Below are positions 43,715 through 51,952 of a DNA stretch of 64,000 bases, in pieces. The DNA is from GH45 sp046704385 (GTDB lineage: Bacteria > Bacteroidota > Bacteroidia > Bacteroidales > SZUA-534). Under the pieces are notes generated by a model. That model was not told the origin of the DNA, searched no databases, and saw only the letters and a list, made by a program, of their open reading frames with translations. Made by a program: the position numbers and the translations under genes. The stretch is from contig JBJKSB010000055.1 in the NCBI GenBank assembly GCA_046704385.1, positions 18,709 through 82,708 of the forward strand, read 5' to 3'. The first letter of the stretch is position 1; every line of letters starts with the position of its first letter.

Positions 43715-43815
43715 CCATGGGTAGCAACCCATGGCTATTCAAATTTAATCCCGTTGGGATTAGTTTTAAAACCACGAAGTGGTCAAATATGAATAGCCAC
43801 GAGTGAAACTCGTGG
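43715..43815. repeat. nested palindromic repeat element
   Basis: Four tight hairpins are lined up: CCATGGGT/ACCCATGG (43715-43722, 43727-43734), AATCCC/GGGATT (43747-43752, 43756-43761), ACCAC/GTGGT (43771-43775, 43779-43783) and CCACGAGT/ACTCGTGG (43797-43804, 43808-43815). An outer pair GGCTATTCA (43733-43741) with TGAATAGCC (43790-43798) encloses the middle hairpins. No protein is encoded. This is a mobile-looking or REP-like unit between convergent genes. Confidence 0.65.
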
Positions 43816-43899
43816 TTAATAAGTCACATCAGGCATGAACCCTGAAATGGTTTAATTTGTAATCCGAAAAATGAGTGGCTTTTTGCATAATAATAAATA

Positions 43900-44931
43900 C
43901 TACAGCTTATTTCGAACAATCTCGCCCATACCGTTTGCCCCGTTAATTCTCAGGGTTTGGTTTGTGTTTTTAATGATGCCTGTAAAAGTGCCAAATGGTG
44001 CCTGATAATCAGATTTTATCAGTCCAAGGTTCATTTTTAGCGTATTATCGGTAATTACCTTAAAATCAATATTTACCATATCGTACCTATCGGTAATGTG
44101 CCAGGTTTTAAACCCGGAATCGAACTTAAAAACAACTTGGGGTAAAACAAAAATTTTTCCGTTCACCCAAAAACAGTTTTCATTAAAATTTTCGGCATCG
44201 GTGGATTGGTTTTGAGTGAGATTAAAACCATAATAATTTCCTTCGCGATCGAACCAGGCAGCTGTCACCCAATTATATCTGTACTTAAAAGGATAAAACC
44301 CTTTATGGTCATCAAGCATGAATAATCCCTCGTTTCGCATGAAAACTATGGTTTTTTTCTGAATTTCCAAAAATCCCTCACAAGGCATCAAACATTTATG
44401 CGAATACATGAATTTATTCCCTTTAAAAGGAATCACACTTACCAAAGGTTCGGTTATATGATAAGCAATTGCTTTAATATTAAAATGCTCCGATTCCGAT
44501 TTGCCCTCTACAGTAAAGCGGTTAAGTTCCAAATTATTCTTAATGGTTAACTCTTCACCCTGCCAACTGCAATGGCTTTCTGATTTTACCATTTTCCTGG
44601 CAACTTTCATTTTTTGTGGCGAAACCAATTTTACGGTGTGATGCTTTTCGCGATTTTTGAAATTAAATACCGTCAAAATTAAAACCCCAACCCATTTAGC
44701 ATCAAATAAAGCCCCAAAAGCAAAATAGTCTTTTAACCAAAATTGAAAAGCCTGCCATTCTTTTAGTCGCAGATTTTTTGACCATTTAGGAACAGGTAAT
44801 TTCCACAAATTTGTTGCTTCCAGCGGATTAATAAACTCAAATCCATCGGTAAAACTTCCTAATTGTGTTTTTCCTTCGGTAATCAGGCTTTTGGGTGGTT
44901 TTGCCAATTTTCTGAAATAAGTATCAGCCAT
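43900..44931 (-). CDS. DUF2804 domain-containing protein
   Basis: The 343-residue protein matches DUF2804 over its whole length: KNLRLKEWQAFQFWLKDYF near residue 54, KWVGVLILTVFNF, the central CLMPCEGFLEIQKK and YRYNWVTAAWFDREGNYYGF near 218, and VLPQVVFKFDSGFKTWHITD near 252. It is predicted to be two lipocalin- or AttH-like beta sandwiches without a signal peptide. No activity has been shown for the family as far as I know. It stands alone, divergent from the reductase gene at 45116. Confidence 0.75.
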   Translation of the reverse strand: MADTYFRKLAKPPKSLITEGKTQLGSFTDGFEFINPLEATNLWKLPVPKWSKNLRLKEWQAFQFWLKDYFAFGALFDAKWVGVLILTVFNFKNREKHHTVKLVSPQKMKVARKMVKSESHCSWQGEELTIKNNLELNRFTVEGKSESEHFNIKAIAYHITEPLVSVIPFKGNKFMYSHKCLMPCEGFLEIQKKTIVFMRNEGLFMLDDHKGFYPFKYRYNWVTAAWFDREGNYYGFNLTQNQSTDAENFNENCFWVNGKIFVLPQVVFKFDSGFKTWHITDRYDMVNIDFKVITDNTLKMNLGLIKSDYQAPFGTFTGIIKNTNQTLRINGANGMGEIVRNKL

Positions 44932-45115
44932 TTTTTAAGTTATTAATAATCACAAATAAAGTTAACAGAATTTAAGATTCTATTCATACAAATGTCGTGC
45001 AAATAAAAGGTTTGCTTATTACAATTTTAATATCATGGTTCCGAATTAAATGGAATGCTTATAAACTTAAAAATGTTCTCCTTGTTACATACCTAAACAT
45101 TACAAATAATTTACT

Positions 45116-45766
45116 TTGGTGATAGAGAAAGAACTTACTCAAATAAAGGTAACTCAAAAAAAACAATTGAATAAGGGTATTTATATTATTCAGTTTAAAC
45201 GCCATTTTGATTTTAAGGCCGGACAGATTGTCGGAATTACCAATATACCTGAACTTGCCCCACGTCTATACAGTATTTGCAGTGCTCCGGCTGATGCAGA
45301 AATTTCAATTTTATTTAATGTGGTTGAAACCGGTGAATTAACTCCCTGGCTGGCTAAAGTTACCCCTGGCGATAAACTATGGATAACCGGGCCACAAGGT
45401 AAATTTATTTACAACAACGAACCCGCATGGTGGATTGCCACAGGAACAGGAATAGCTCCATTTTACAGTATGTTTAAAAATGATCAGCGCCCTTTTAAAC
45501 TGATTCATGGAGGCAGGAATTATGACGAATTTTATTTTCAGGATGAGTTTAAAAGTCTTCCGGACTATATCAGGTGCAGTTCACATCATCAGTTAGCTGA
45601 ATTTTATCCGGGCAGGCTTACCCGGTATCTTAATAGCCTGGATGAAATTCCTCCCAATTTAAATTACTATATTTGTGGCAATACAGAAATGGTGGTTGAT
45701 GTTCGCAATTTACTGATATCGAGAGGCATACCTTATAGAAACATCATTACTGAAATATATTTTTAA
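45116..45766 (+). CDS. ferredoxin-NADP+ reductase-like flavoprotein
   Basis: The 216-residue protein has the FNR fold: FAD-binding RLYSICSAP (the R-x-Y-S/T motif) near residue 58, then the NAD(P)-binding domain with WWIATGTGIAPFYSMFK, LIHGGRNYDEFYF and NYYICGNTEMVVDVRNLL. It should pass electrons between NADPH and ferredoxin or flavodoxin in the cytoplasm. It has only a TTG (45116) or GTG (45119) start; no ATG occurs in frame before the conserved N-terminal strand. It is followed within 20 bases by rlmN, so the two are probably cotranscribed. Confidence 0.82.
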   Translation: MVIEKELTQIKVTQKKQLNKGIYIIQFKRHFDFKAGQIVGITNIPELAPRLYSICSAPADAEISILFNVVETGELTPWLAKVTPGDKLWITGPQGKFIYNNEPAWWIATGTGIAPFYSMFKNDQRPFKLIHGGRNYDEFYFQDEFKSLPDYIRCSSHHQLAEFYPGRLTRYLNSLDEIPPNLNYYICGNTEMVVDVRNLLISRGIPYRNIITEIYF

Positions 45767-45785
45767 ATCCTTGAAGGATCGATAC

Positions 45786-46826
45786 ATGGAAAAAGAAAAT
45801 CTTTTTGGAAAAACACTGGAAGAATTAAAAAGCATATGCAGCGAACTGGATTTACCCGCTTTTACTGCAAAGCAACTGGCCCAATGGCTATACCAAAAAG
45901 AAATTTCAGAAATAAATGAAATGACTAACATTTCGTTAAAAAACCGGGAATTACTAAGCGAAAAATTCCAGGTTGGACTAATAAACCCTATTAAAGTTCA
46001 GGAAAGTACTGACGGCACAAAAAAATACCTATTCCCGGCCAAAGGAAACAATTACATTGAAACAGCCATGATTCCCGATCAGGATCGAAAGACCGTATGC
46101 GTTTCGTCACAAGTGGGCTGTAAAATGGGTTGCCTGTTTTGCATGACCGCCCGGCAGGGATTTCAGAGTAATTTACCGGCAGGTGAAATAGTAAACCAGT
46201 ACCGAAGTATTGCGGAATGGCCTGAAATTACAAATATTGTGTATATGGGAATGGGCGAGCCTTTTGATAATCTGACAGAGGTTCTGAAAAGCCTGGAGAT
46301 ATTAACTTCAGATTGGGGATACGGACTCAGCCCAAAAAGAATCACCGTTTCGAGTATCGGGATTATTCCGGCTATGAAAACTTTTCTTGAAAAAAGCTCG
46401 TGCCACCTGGCAATTAGCTTACATACCCCATTTGATGACGAACGAAGAAACCTGTTACCCATACAACAGGTGTATCCGGTAAATGAAGTTATTAAAGAAA
46501 TCAGGAGTTTCGATTTTGGTTTGCAACGCCGAATTTCATTTGAATACATCATGTTCAGCGGATTAAACGATACTAAAACCCATGTAAATGAATTAGCACG
46601 GCTTTTAAACGGAATACGTTGCCGCATTAACCTGATCCGCTTTCATCCTATCCCGGATTCACCACTTACCGGATCAGATGATTCCACTCTTATGGAATTT
46701 AAAGAAGCCCTTAATAAAAAAGGGATACTTACCACCATTCGTGCATCACGAGGCCAGGATATTTTTGCTGCCTGTGGGTTGCTTTCCACAAAAGAACTGG
46801 TAAAACAAAAAGAGAAAGACTATTGA
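45786..46826 (+). CDS. rlmN: 23S rRNA (adenine-2503-C2)-methyltransferase (dual-specificity RlmN)
   Basis: Read from ATG 45786 the protein has 346 residues, the family length. It shows an N-terminal helical domain (LKSICSELDLPAFTAKQLAQ), the radical SAM CxxxCxxC motif (VGCKMGCLFCMTARQGF), YMGMGEPFDNLTEVLKSLE, ITVSSIGIIPAM, HLAISLHTPFDDERRNLLP and the C-terminal RASRGQDIFAACGLL with the acceptor cysteine. It methylates A2503 of 23S rRNA and A37 of some tRNAs through radical SAM chemistry. It is downstream of the FNR-like reductase, which could supply electrons to the cluster; that link is an inference. Confidence 0.93.
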   Translation: MEKENLFGKTLEELKSICSELDLPAFTAKQLAQWLYQKEISEINEMTNISLKNRELLSEKFQVGLINPIKVQESTDGTKKYLFPAKGNNYIETAMIPDQDRKTVCVSSQVGCKMGCLFCMTARQGFQSNLPAGEIVNQYRSIAEWPEITNIVYMGMGEPFDNLTEVLKSLEILTSDWGYGLSPKRITVSSIGIIPAMKTFLEKSSCHLAISLHTPFDDERRNLLPIQQVYPVNEVIKEIRSFDFGLQRRISFEYIMFSGLNDTKTHVNELARLLNGIRCRINLIRFHPIPDSPLTGSDDSTLMEFKEALNKKGILTTIRASRGQDIFAACGLLSTKELVKQKEKDY

Positions 46827-47131
46827 AGGTTTATAATAAAACAGATTTTAATATAGCCCTTCCTCCTTTAAACTTTGTTTGCATGACTAAAAACAACCGC
46901 AAACGATTACACAACAATGGTTTGGTAATTTGTTTATGCAAAATCATTCTTTTCCAAAAATTTTTATGCAAATCGTTTGCGTAGTTGTATATATTTGTTT
47001 TATAGGTAATTAATGATTTTTATGCAAACGTAATCGTATAAATCATTCAAATTTTTGCAGTCATTTTTGCTTTAACAGAGACATTCACCTCTAACTTTGT
47101 CAGTGAAAATTAAACCTAAAAAAATAGAATT
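46827..47131. promoter_or_regulatory. regulatory region with three LacI-like operator motifs
   Basis: The 305-base gap upstream of the secreted protein holds CGCAAACGATTAC (46898-46910), GCAAATCGTTTGCG (46968-46981, a 5-bp-arm palindrome GCAAA/TTTGC) and GCAAACGTAATCG (47024-47036). All share the GCAAACG half-site seen in LacI/PurR-family operators. TTTATGCAAA also recurs before the last two. No LacI gene is in the window. Confidence 0.45.
47066..47099 (+). promoter_or_regulatory. promoter of the 47132 gene
   Basis: TTTG (47066-47069), a 22-base spacer and TAACTTTG (47092-47099) fit the Bacteroidota promoter, with slightly long spacing. The predicted start lies about 25 bases before the ATG. 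The nearest LacI-like motif (47024-47036) lies upstream of the -33 box. Confidence 0.5.
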
Positions 47132-47791
47132 ATGAAAATTGAAAAAAGAATTGAGATGAACTTGATGAAATCAAGAGCTCTTACAGTTTTATTCAGTATG
47201 CTTATTGCAGCATTGTTATTATTACCCTTTTTTAGCTTCGCTGAGGGAGGTGAAAGAAATCTGGAAAATGCCAAAGTTTATATGCACCCACTGAATAAAG
47301 ATTATCGTGCAGTAGTAACAGTAGCCAGTGTAGCTGATGGTAAGTATAATTTGACTGTTGAAAGCACAAACGGATTAAATGTTTATTATGATGAAGTAAT
47401 GAAATCACCCGAAATGTTTTCAAAAATCTTTGATTTTTCAAACCTTGAGGACGGTGAATATACCTTGAAAATTAAATCGAATAACGAAGAAAAAACCAGG
47501 AATTTTACAATTGAAAATGGTAAAATTAAGGTTTACTATGATGAGAAAGAAAAGCCATCACTGGATTTAAATGGTGATAAAGCAACTTTTACAGTACCTA
47601 ATACCATGAAGCTTGATTATAGCATCCGTGTAGTTAACGAAAGAGGTGAAGAGCTTTTTTATACCAGCGACAATAATGAAAACATTAAAAAAGTCTTTGA
47701 CTTTTCGAAGGTTGCAGCAGGTAAATACCAGATTTTAGCCTCATCACGTAAAGCCAATTATTCATTCGATTACGAAAAAAAATCGGAGTAA
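47132..47791 (+). CDS. secreted protein with a duplicated beta-sandwich domain
   Basis: The 219-residue protein has a signal peptide; starts at codons 1, 9 and 12 are possible, the last giving MKSRALTVLFSMLIAALLLL. The mature part contains two similar segments: VYMHPLNKDYRAVVTV to KIFDFSNLEDGEYTLKI (about 49-118) and a second ending KVFDFSKVAAGKYQIL (about 140-205). F-D-F-S-x-(x)-x-x-G-x-Y is repeated in both, so the protein is an internal duplication of a DUF3244-like fold. No catalytic motif is seen. It should be periplasmic or exported and may bind sugar or another surface. Expression probably depends on the LacI-like motifs upstream, and a strong terminator follows. Confidence 0.75.
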   Translation: MKIEKRIEMNLMKSRALTVLFSMLIAALLLLPFFSFAEGGERNLENAKVYMHPLNKDYRAVVTVASVADGKYNLTVESTNGLNVYYDEVMKSPEMFSKIFDFSNLEDGEYTLKIKSNNEEKTRNFTIENGKIKVYYDEKEKPSLDLNGDKATFTVPNTMKLDYSIRVVNERGEELFYTSDNNENIKKVFDFSKVAAGKYQILASSRKANYSFDYEKKSE

Positions 47792-47869
47792 CCCATCCAG
47801 GTCCTCCGGACCAATTAGGGATTAACTAACCAAAACAGCTACTGCCTAATCCCGAAAAATCCAAAAAAT

Positions 47870-47908
47870 AATAAGGTTATCAATAATTAAAATACTGATA
47901 ACCTTATT
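47870..47908. terminator. bidirectional terminator
   Basis: AATAAGGTTATCA (47870-47882) and TGATAACCTTATT (47896-47908) form a perfect 13-bp stem with a 13-base loop. A T-run follows on the plus strand (47907-47913) and an A-run precedes it, so it can end both the secreted-protein gene and the converging kinase gene. Confidence 0.85.
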
Positions 47909-47931
47909 TTTTTATAATAAAACAAAAATCG

Positions 47932-49497
47932 TTAAACCAAATCGCGAACTGTAAAATAAAACGTAGCACCTTCATCGGGTTTAGATTCCAGCCAAATGAT
48001 TCCCTCCAAAACTTCAATTAATCCTTTCACTATAGATAATCCTAAACCCGTTCCTGAATAAATATTATTTGAACCGGAATTAACCTGTATAAAGCGGTCA
48101 AAAATCAAATCCTGCATATCTTCTGATATGCCACAACCGGTATCAGAGACAAAAAAAGCCGGGGTCTCTTCTACAATTCTACATCCAAAAACAATACTTC
48201 CCGAATTGGTGAATTTAAAAGCATTGTAAATCAGATTGATAAAAATCTGTTTTAATTTACCTTTATCCGTATTCACTATCAAAGGAGTGCTCACACATTC
48301 GGAATAAATCTGTAGGTCGATGTGGCTTTTTTGGATTTTATTCCTGTGATTATCAAAGAATACAAAAAGCTCCTCGAATATTTCTTTAACATCAACTGGT
48401 TCGTTGTTTACCGGAATTTTACCTGTCTCAATAATGGATAGATCCAATATTTCATTAATCAGCTTTAACAAATCGGCACTTCGTTGCTTAATAATATCAG
48501 TAAATTCTGTCAGCTTCTGTATATCGTCAAAATATTCAGGTAATAAGTCAGAAAATCCTACGATGGCATTCATCGGTGTTCGTATTTCATGACTCATATT
48601 TTGAAGGAAAACTGTTTTTAACCGGTCGCTTTCTTTAGCTTTTTCAAGTGCTTCGAGCAATTTTGCCTCAGTATTTTTATGTTCGGTGATATCCTGAATT
48701 ATTCCGAATATTATTCGTTTTTCCTTATCAAAAAAAGCTATGGAATGAATATCTTTAATCTCACCGGTATCAACCGCCTTTATTTTGAATTCAATATCAT
48801 AAGGTTTGTCTTCAATAATAAGCTCCTTTACTGCCTGATCCATCATATCGCGATATTCCGGCAAAGGAATTTTCTTTATATATTCATAATTAAACTCTTC
48901 TTCACTTACTCCATATAATTTAATAGCCCCTTGTGATCCAACTATGCGCTGCGTATCAAGATGCAATTCCCAATTTCCTGAATTTACAGCCAGTTCAGCC
49001 CGGGTTAACCTCAACTCACTTCTTAAAATGGCATTTTCAGCCATTTTACGTTTTGTAATATTCCGCATCAAACTTTGATAGGTTCCATCAGGCATGGCTT
49101 TCGAAGCCATTTCAACAAAAAGGTGTTCTCCTGTTTTTGTGACTATTTCCCGTTCTATTTTAATTGTCTGACCCACTTTAAGCAAATCGTAACGTAAAGG
49201 TTTCTCCTTTAATATCTCTTTGGGAAACAAATCAGCCATATTCATTCGTAACAACTCTTCACGGGTGTATCCTGTAAGTTCAATGGTTTTATCGTTTACT
49301 ACAATAAAATTACCCTTTGAATCACCCTGAAAAAAAGCATCAGGTGCCAATTCCACAAGCGTTCGGAATTTTTCTCCATCAGTCCTTGTTCTTTCAAGAT
49401 TTTCTTTAAGAATTTTTATTTCAGCTAGTAACTGTTTAACCTCCAAAGGTTGATTATTCCATAAATTACCCAATTTTGAAAACATACCTACAGCCAT
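47932..49497 (-). CDS. cytoplasmic histidine kinase with two PAS domains
   Basis: The 521-residue protein has no signal peptide or membrane segment. After a short coiled coil (about 20-42) come PAS domains near 43-155 (LVELAPDAFFQGDSKGNFIV) and 158-278 (LTRAELAVNSGNWELHLDT), each with a PAC tail (DITEHKNTEAKL). HisKA carries the acceptor His in LQNMSHEIRTPMNAIVGFSD. HATPase shows KQIFINLIYNAFKFT, VSDTGCGISEDM and YSGTGLGLSIVKGLIEVL. There is no receiver, so a separate regulator is needed; none is adjacent. It may speak to a regulator from the 33-38 kb cluster, which is only a guess. Confidence 0.9.
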   Translation of the reverse strand: MAVGMFSKLGNLWNNQPLEVKQLLAEIKILKENLERTRTDGEKFRTLVELAPDAFFQGDSKGNFIVVNDKTIELTGYTREELLRMNMADLFPKEILKEKPLRYDLLKVGQTIKIEREIVTKTGEHLFVEMASKAMPDGTYQSLMRNITKRKMAENAILRSELRLTRAELAVNSGNWELHLDTQRIVGSQGAIKLYGVSEEEFNYEYIKKIPLPEYRDMMDQAVKELIIEDKPYDIEFKIKAVDTGEIKDIHSIAFFDKEKRIIFGIIQDITEHKNTEAKLLEALEKAKESDRLKTVFLQNMSHEIRTPMNAIVGFSDLLPEYFDDIQKLTEFTDIIKQRSADLLKLINEILDLSIIETGKIPVNNEPVDVKEIFEELFVFFDNHRNKIQKSHIDLQIYSECVSTPLIVNTDKGKLKQIFINLIYNAFKFTNSGSIVFGCRIVEETPAFFVSDTGCGISEDMQDLIFDRFIQVNSGSNNIYSGTGLGLSIVKGLIEVLEGIIWLESKPDEGATFYFTVRDLV

Positions 49498-49885
49498 AAT
49501 ACCTTGTTTGATATCACTTTATCAATAAATACACAGTATCTTATTACAAAAAATATCCCGGGATTAAAATTATGAGGATTGACATTACACCATCCTGTTA
49601 ACTTTTTAATGCATTACCTGTTTCGAAGGTACTTATTAAAATTGCAAAGTCAAATGGTTATATCAAAGACTTTTAATAAAAATAAAATATCATAAAATTA
49701 CTTAATGCATTAATAACAAACCCGTTGGGATAAAAAGAAACTTTTTAAAGTAACAGGTATCCAAAATACTCATTTGATGTGAGCACTTATAAAAACAACA
49801 AACCTGCAAAAAATGTTTTTAATAAAATGATACCTCATTGGCTTAATATAAACTTTGTCCTAATTTTATACCAAAATTTTACCTG
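49498..49885. other. divergent intergenic region, no gene
   Basis: The 388 AT-rich bases between the kinase and the lyase gene should carry both promoters. AAACTTTG at about 49851-49858 is one mismatch from TAnnTTTG for the lyase. No repeat, RNA gene or hairpin of note was seen. Confidence 0.3.
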
Positions 49886-51325
49886 ATGAGAGAAGAAAAA
49901 GATTTTCTGGGATCTGCAACTTTACCTGACGAGGTTCTTTACGGTATCCATTCGGCGCGCGCTGTAAAGAATTTTCCCAATCAAACTCCATTTCCAAAAA
50001 ACTGGTATCAAGCCATAGGTAAGGTAAAACAAGCCTGCTTTTTGACTATAAAGTCGTTTAAAAAGGCTGTTTTGGAAAAAAATCAGTCAAAAATGAATTC
50101 TCTTCATCTGCCCGTTGATGAAATAATAGATTCGCTGATAGAATCGGCTGAAGCTATAAGTATGGGCGAATATTTTGATCATTTTATTGTGCCGGGTATT
50201 CAGGGCGGGGCAGGAACCAGTATCAATATGAATATTAATGAGATAATCGCCAATGTAAGTCTTAAAAAGCTGGGGAAAAACCCGGGGAGCTATGAAATTA
50301 TTGATCCCATTGAGCATGCAAATTTATACCAATCAACCAATGATGTTATACCCACTGCTCTTAAAATTGCAATGATGCAGTTATTAAATGTGCTTGAGGA
50401 AAAAATTAACAACACACGCCAACAACTGGAACGGCTAGAAACCACTTACCGCAACAGCCTACGTACCGGATATACGGAATTACAAAAAGCGGTCCCTGCA
50501 TCATTTGGGAATTTATTCGGAGCGTTTAACGATGCTTTTTCACGTGACTGGTGGCGGGTTTCAAAATCGTTCGAAAGAATAAAAACGGTCAACCTGGGTG
50601 GCGGTGCTACCGGGACAGGGATAGCAATACCCCGCTTTTTTATTATGGAAGTAGTTCCCGTGCTGAAACATCTAACCGGGCTTCCCGTAACGCAAAGTGA
50701 AAATTTAACAGAGACTACCAGTAACCAGGATTCGTGGGTTGAAATTCATGCCATTTTAAAAGCCCATGCTGTAACGCTGGAAAAGCTATCCAACGATTTA
50801 CGTTTGCTGGGATCTGATATTTTAGAAAACAAAGAAATTCAACTACCTGAAAAACAATCAGGAAGTTCCATAATGCCCGGAAAAGTAAATCCGGTGATTG
50901 CGGAATATATAATTTCGTGTGTACATAAAGTTTATGCTAACGACCAACTTATAACTCACCTGGCTGCTTTGGGCAATCTTGAACTTAATGCTTATTTACC
51001 CACAATCGGGCAAAGCCTGATTGAAAGTGTGGAGTCACTTATTTCATGCAACCAAACGCTGACTGAGAATTTGTTATCGGAACTCATAGTACTGGAAGAT
51101 AACGCAAAAAATAATCTTTATAAAAGTCCCTCGGTTTGTACCGCTTTAAGTCCGGTGATAGGATACCACAAAGCAACAGAACTGGCTCGTTATATGAAAA
51201 ACAAGAAATGTTCGGTGTTTGAGGCCAATTCAGTCTTAAAACTGATGGATGATTTACAACTAGAACAATATATGGAACCGGGATTCCTTTTGCAGAAAGG
51301 GTTTACACTAAACGATTTAAAATAA
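49886..51325 (+). CDS. aspA: aspartate ammonia-lyase / class II fumarase family enzyme
   Basis: The 479-residue protein has the fumarase/aspartase fold: GIHSARAVKNFPNQ at the start, GGAGTSINMNINEIIANVSL (substrate site), DPIEHANLYQSTNDVIPTA with catalytic residues, TGYTELQKAVPASFGNLF and the family signature GSSIMPGKVNPV near residue 327 with the catalytic serine loop. Aspartase splits L-aspartate to fumarate and ammonia. The HANLYQSTND form rather than the fumarase HVNKSQSSND-like form favours aspartase or a related lyase, but the substrate is not certain. It is followed 2 bases later by a thioesterase gene, an unusual partner. Confidence 0.85.
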   Translation: MREEKDFLGSATLPDEVLYGIHSARAVKNFPNQTPFPKNWYQAIGKVKQACFLTIKSFKKAVLEKNQSKMNSLHLPVDEIIDSLIESAEAISMGEYFDHFIVPGIQGGAGTSINMNINEIIANVSLKKLGKNPGSYEIIDPIEHANLYQSTNDVIPTALKIAMMQLLNVLEEKINNTRQQLERLETTYRNSLRTGYTELQKAVPASFGNLFGAFNDAFSRDWWRVSKSFERIKTVNLGGGATGTGIAIPRFFIMEVVPVLKHLTGLPVTQSENLTETTSNQDSWVEIHAILKAHAVTLEKLSNDLRLLGSDILENKEIQLPEKQSGSSIMPGKVNPVIAEYIISCVHKVYANDQLITHLAALGNLELNAYLPTIGQSLIESVESLISCNQTLTENLLSELIVLEDNAKNNLYKSPSVCTALSPVIGYHKATELARYMKNKKCSVFEANSVLKLMDDLQLEQYMEPGFLLQKGFTLNDLK

Positions 51326-51327
51326 AA

Positions 51328-51726
51328 ATGAGCAATCAATACAAATTTGAACTGGAATTTAAAGTTCGCGACTATGAATGCGATTTACAAGGTGTAGTAA
51401 ATAATTCGGTTTACCAGAATTACCTGGAACATACACGCCATGAATTTTTAGAAAATAGTGGGGTAAGTTTTGCAGCACTATTCGAAAAAGGAATTATGGC
51501 CGTTGTAGCCCGGGCCGATATTCAGTATAAAACCCCGTTAAAAAGTGGTGATAAGTTTATGTCACGGTTAAATGTAGAAAAGCAAGGCATTAAATACCTT
51601 TTTTACCAGGATATTTACCGGTTGCCCGATGAAAAGCTAAGTATTAAAGCTGTAATTACTGCGGTTACTTTGGTAAAAGGAAGATTAACCAGTTCGGAGG
51701 AACTTGATCAGTATATTATGGAATAA
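51328..51726 (+). CDS. acyl-CoA thioesterase (4HBT hot-dog fold)
   Basis: The 132-residue protein shows the 4-hydroxybenzoyl-CoA thioesterase pattern: FKVRDYECDLQGVVNNSVYQ followed by NYLEHTRHEFL, with the catalytic Asp in the D-x-x-G-V-V-x-x-x-x-Y loop, and later strands IQYKTPLKSGDKF and KAVITAVTLV. YbgC-like enzymes hydrolyse short acyl-CoA thioesters in the cytoplasm. It is placed directly after the lyase gene, so translation is likely coupled. The acyl substrate is unknown. Confidence 0.85.
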   Translation: MSNQYKFELEFKVRDYECDLQGVVNNSVYQNYLEHTRHEFLENSGVSFAALFEKGIMAVVARADIQYKTPLKSGDKFMSRLNVEKQGIKYLFYQDIYRLPDEKLSIKAVITAVTLVKGRLTSSEELDQYIME

Positions 51727-51810
51727 GAAAAGGCGTTGACCAAAAAAGAAACTTTGTGAGATATTGCGAAAGGTCACCCCAAAAAAATAAATTTGAAGCA
51801 TAATGCGAAT

Positions 51811-51927
51811 ATGACAGAATTTACTCATATTGTGGAAGTTGCATAATTCTGTCATTGGTAAAAGGTACGACGAAGCAATCTTTTGATTATAAATAAGAGA
51901 TGGATTCAGTTCGGCAATGACAAGGGA
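51811..51927. repeat. degenerate intergenic repeat
   Basis: The 226-base convergent gap holds a perfect 11-bp inverted repeat, ATGACAGAATT (51811-51821) and AATTCTGTCAT (51845-51855). This is followed by GGTACGACGAAGCAATC (51864-51880) and CGGCAATGACA near 51912. The last two resemble the widespread bacterial CGACGAAGCAATC/GGCAATGACA repeat family, here degraded. It may also act as a terminator for both genes. Confidence 0.45.
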
Positions 51928-51952
51928 TGTTCACAACAAAATGCCAGACTTT

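Noticed and set aside
45116..45130. ATG start for the FNR-like gene
   Set aside because: No in-frame ATG occurs before the conserved N-terminal strand; only TTG or GTG starts are available.
46898..47036. CRISPR-like repeats
   Set aside because: The repeated GCAAACG units are short, unequally spaced and in both orientations, which fits operators rather than an array.
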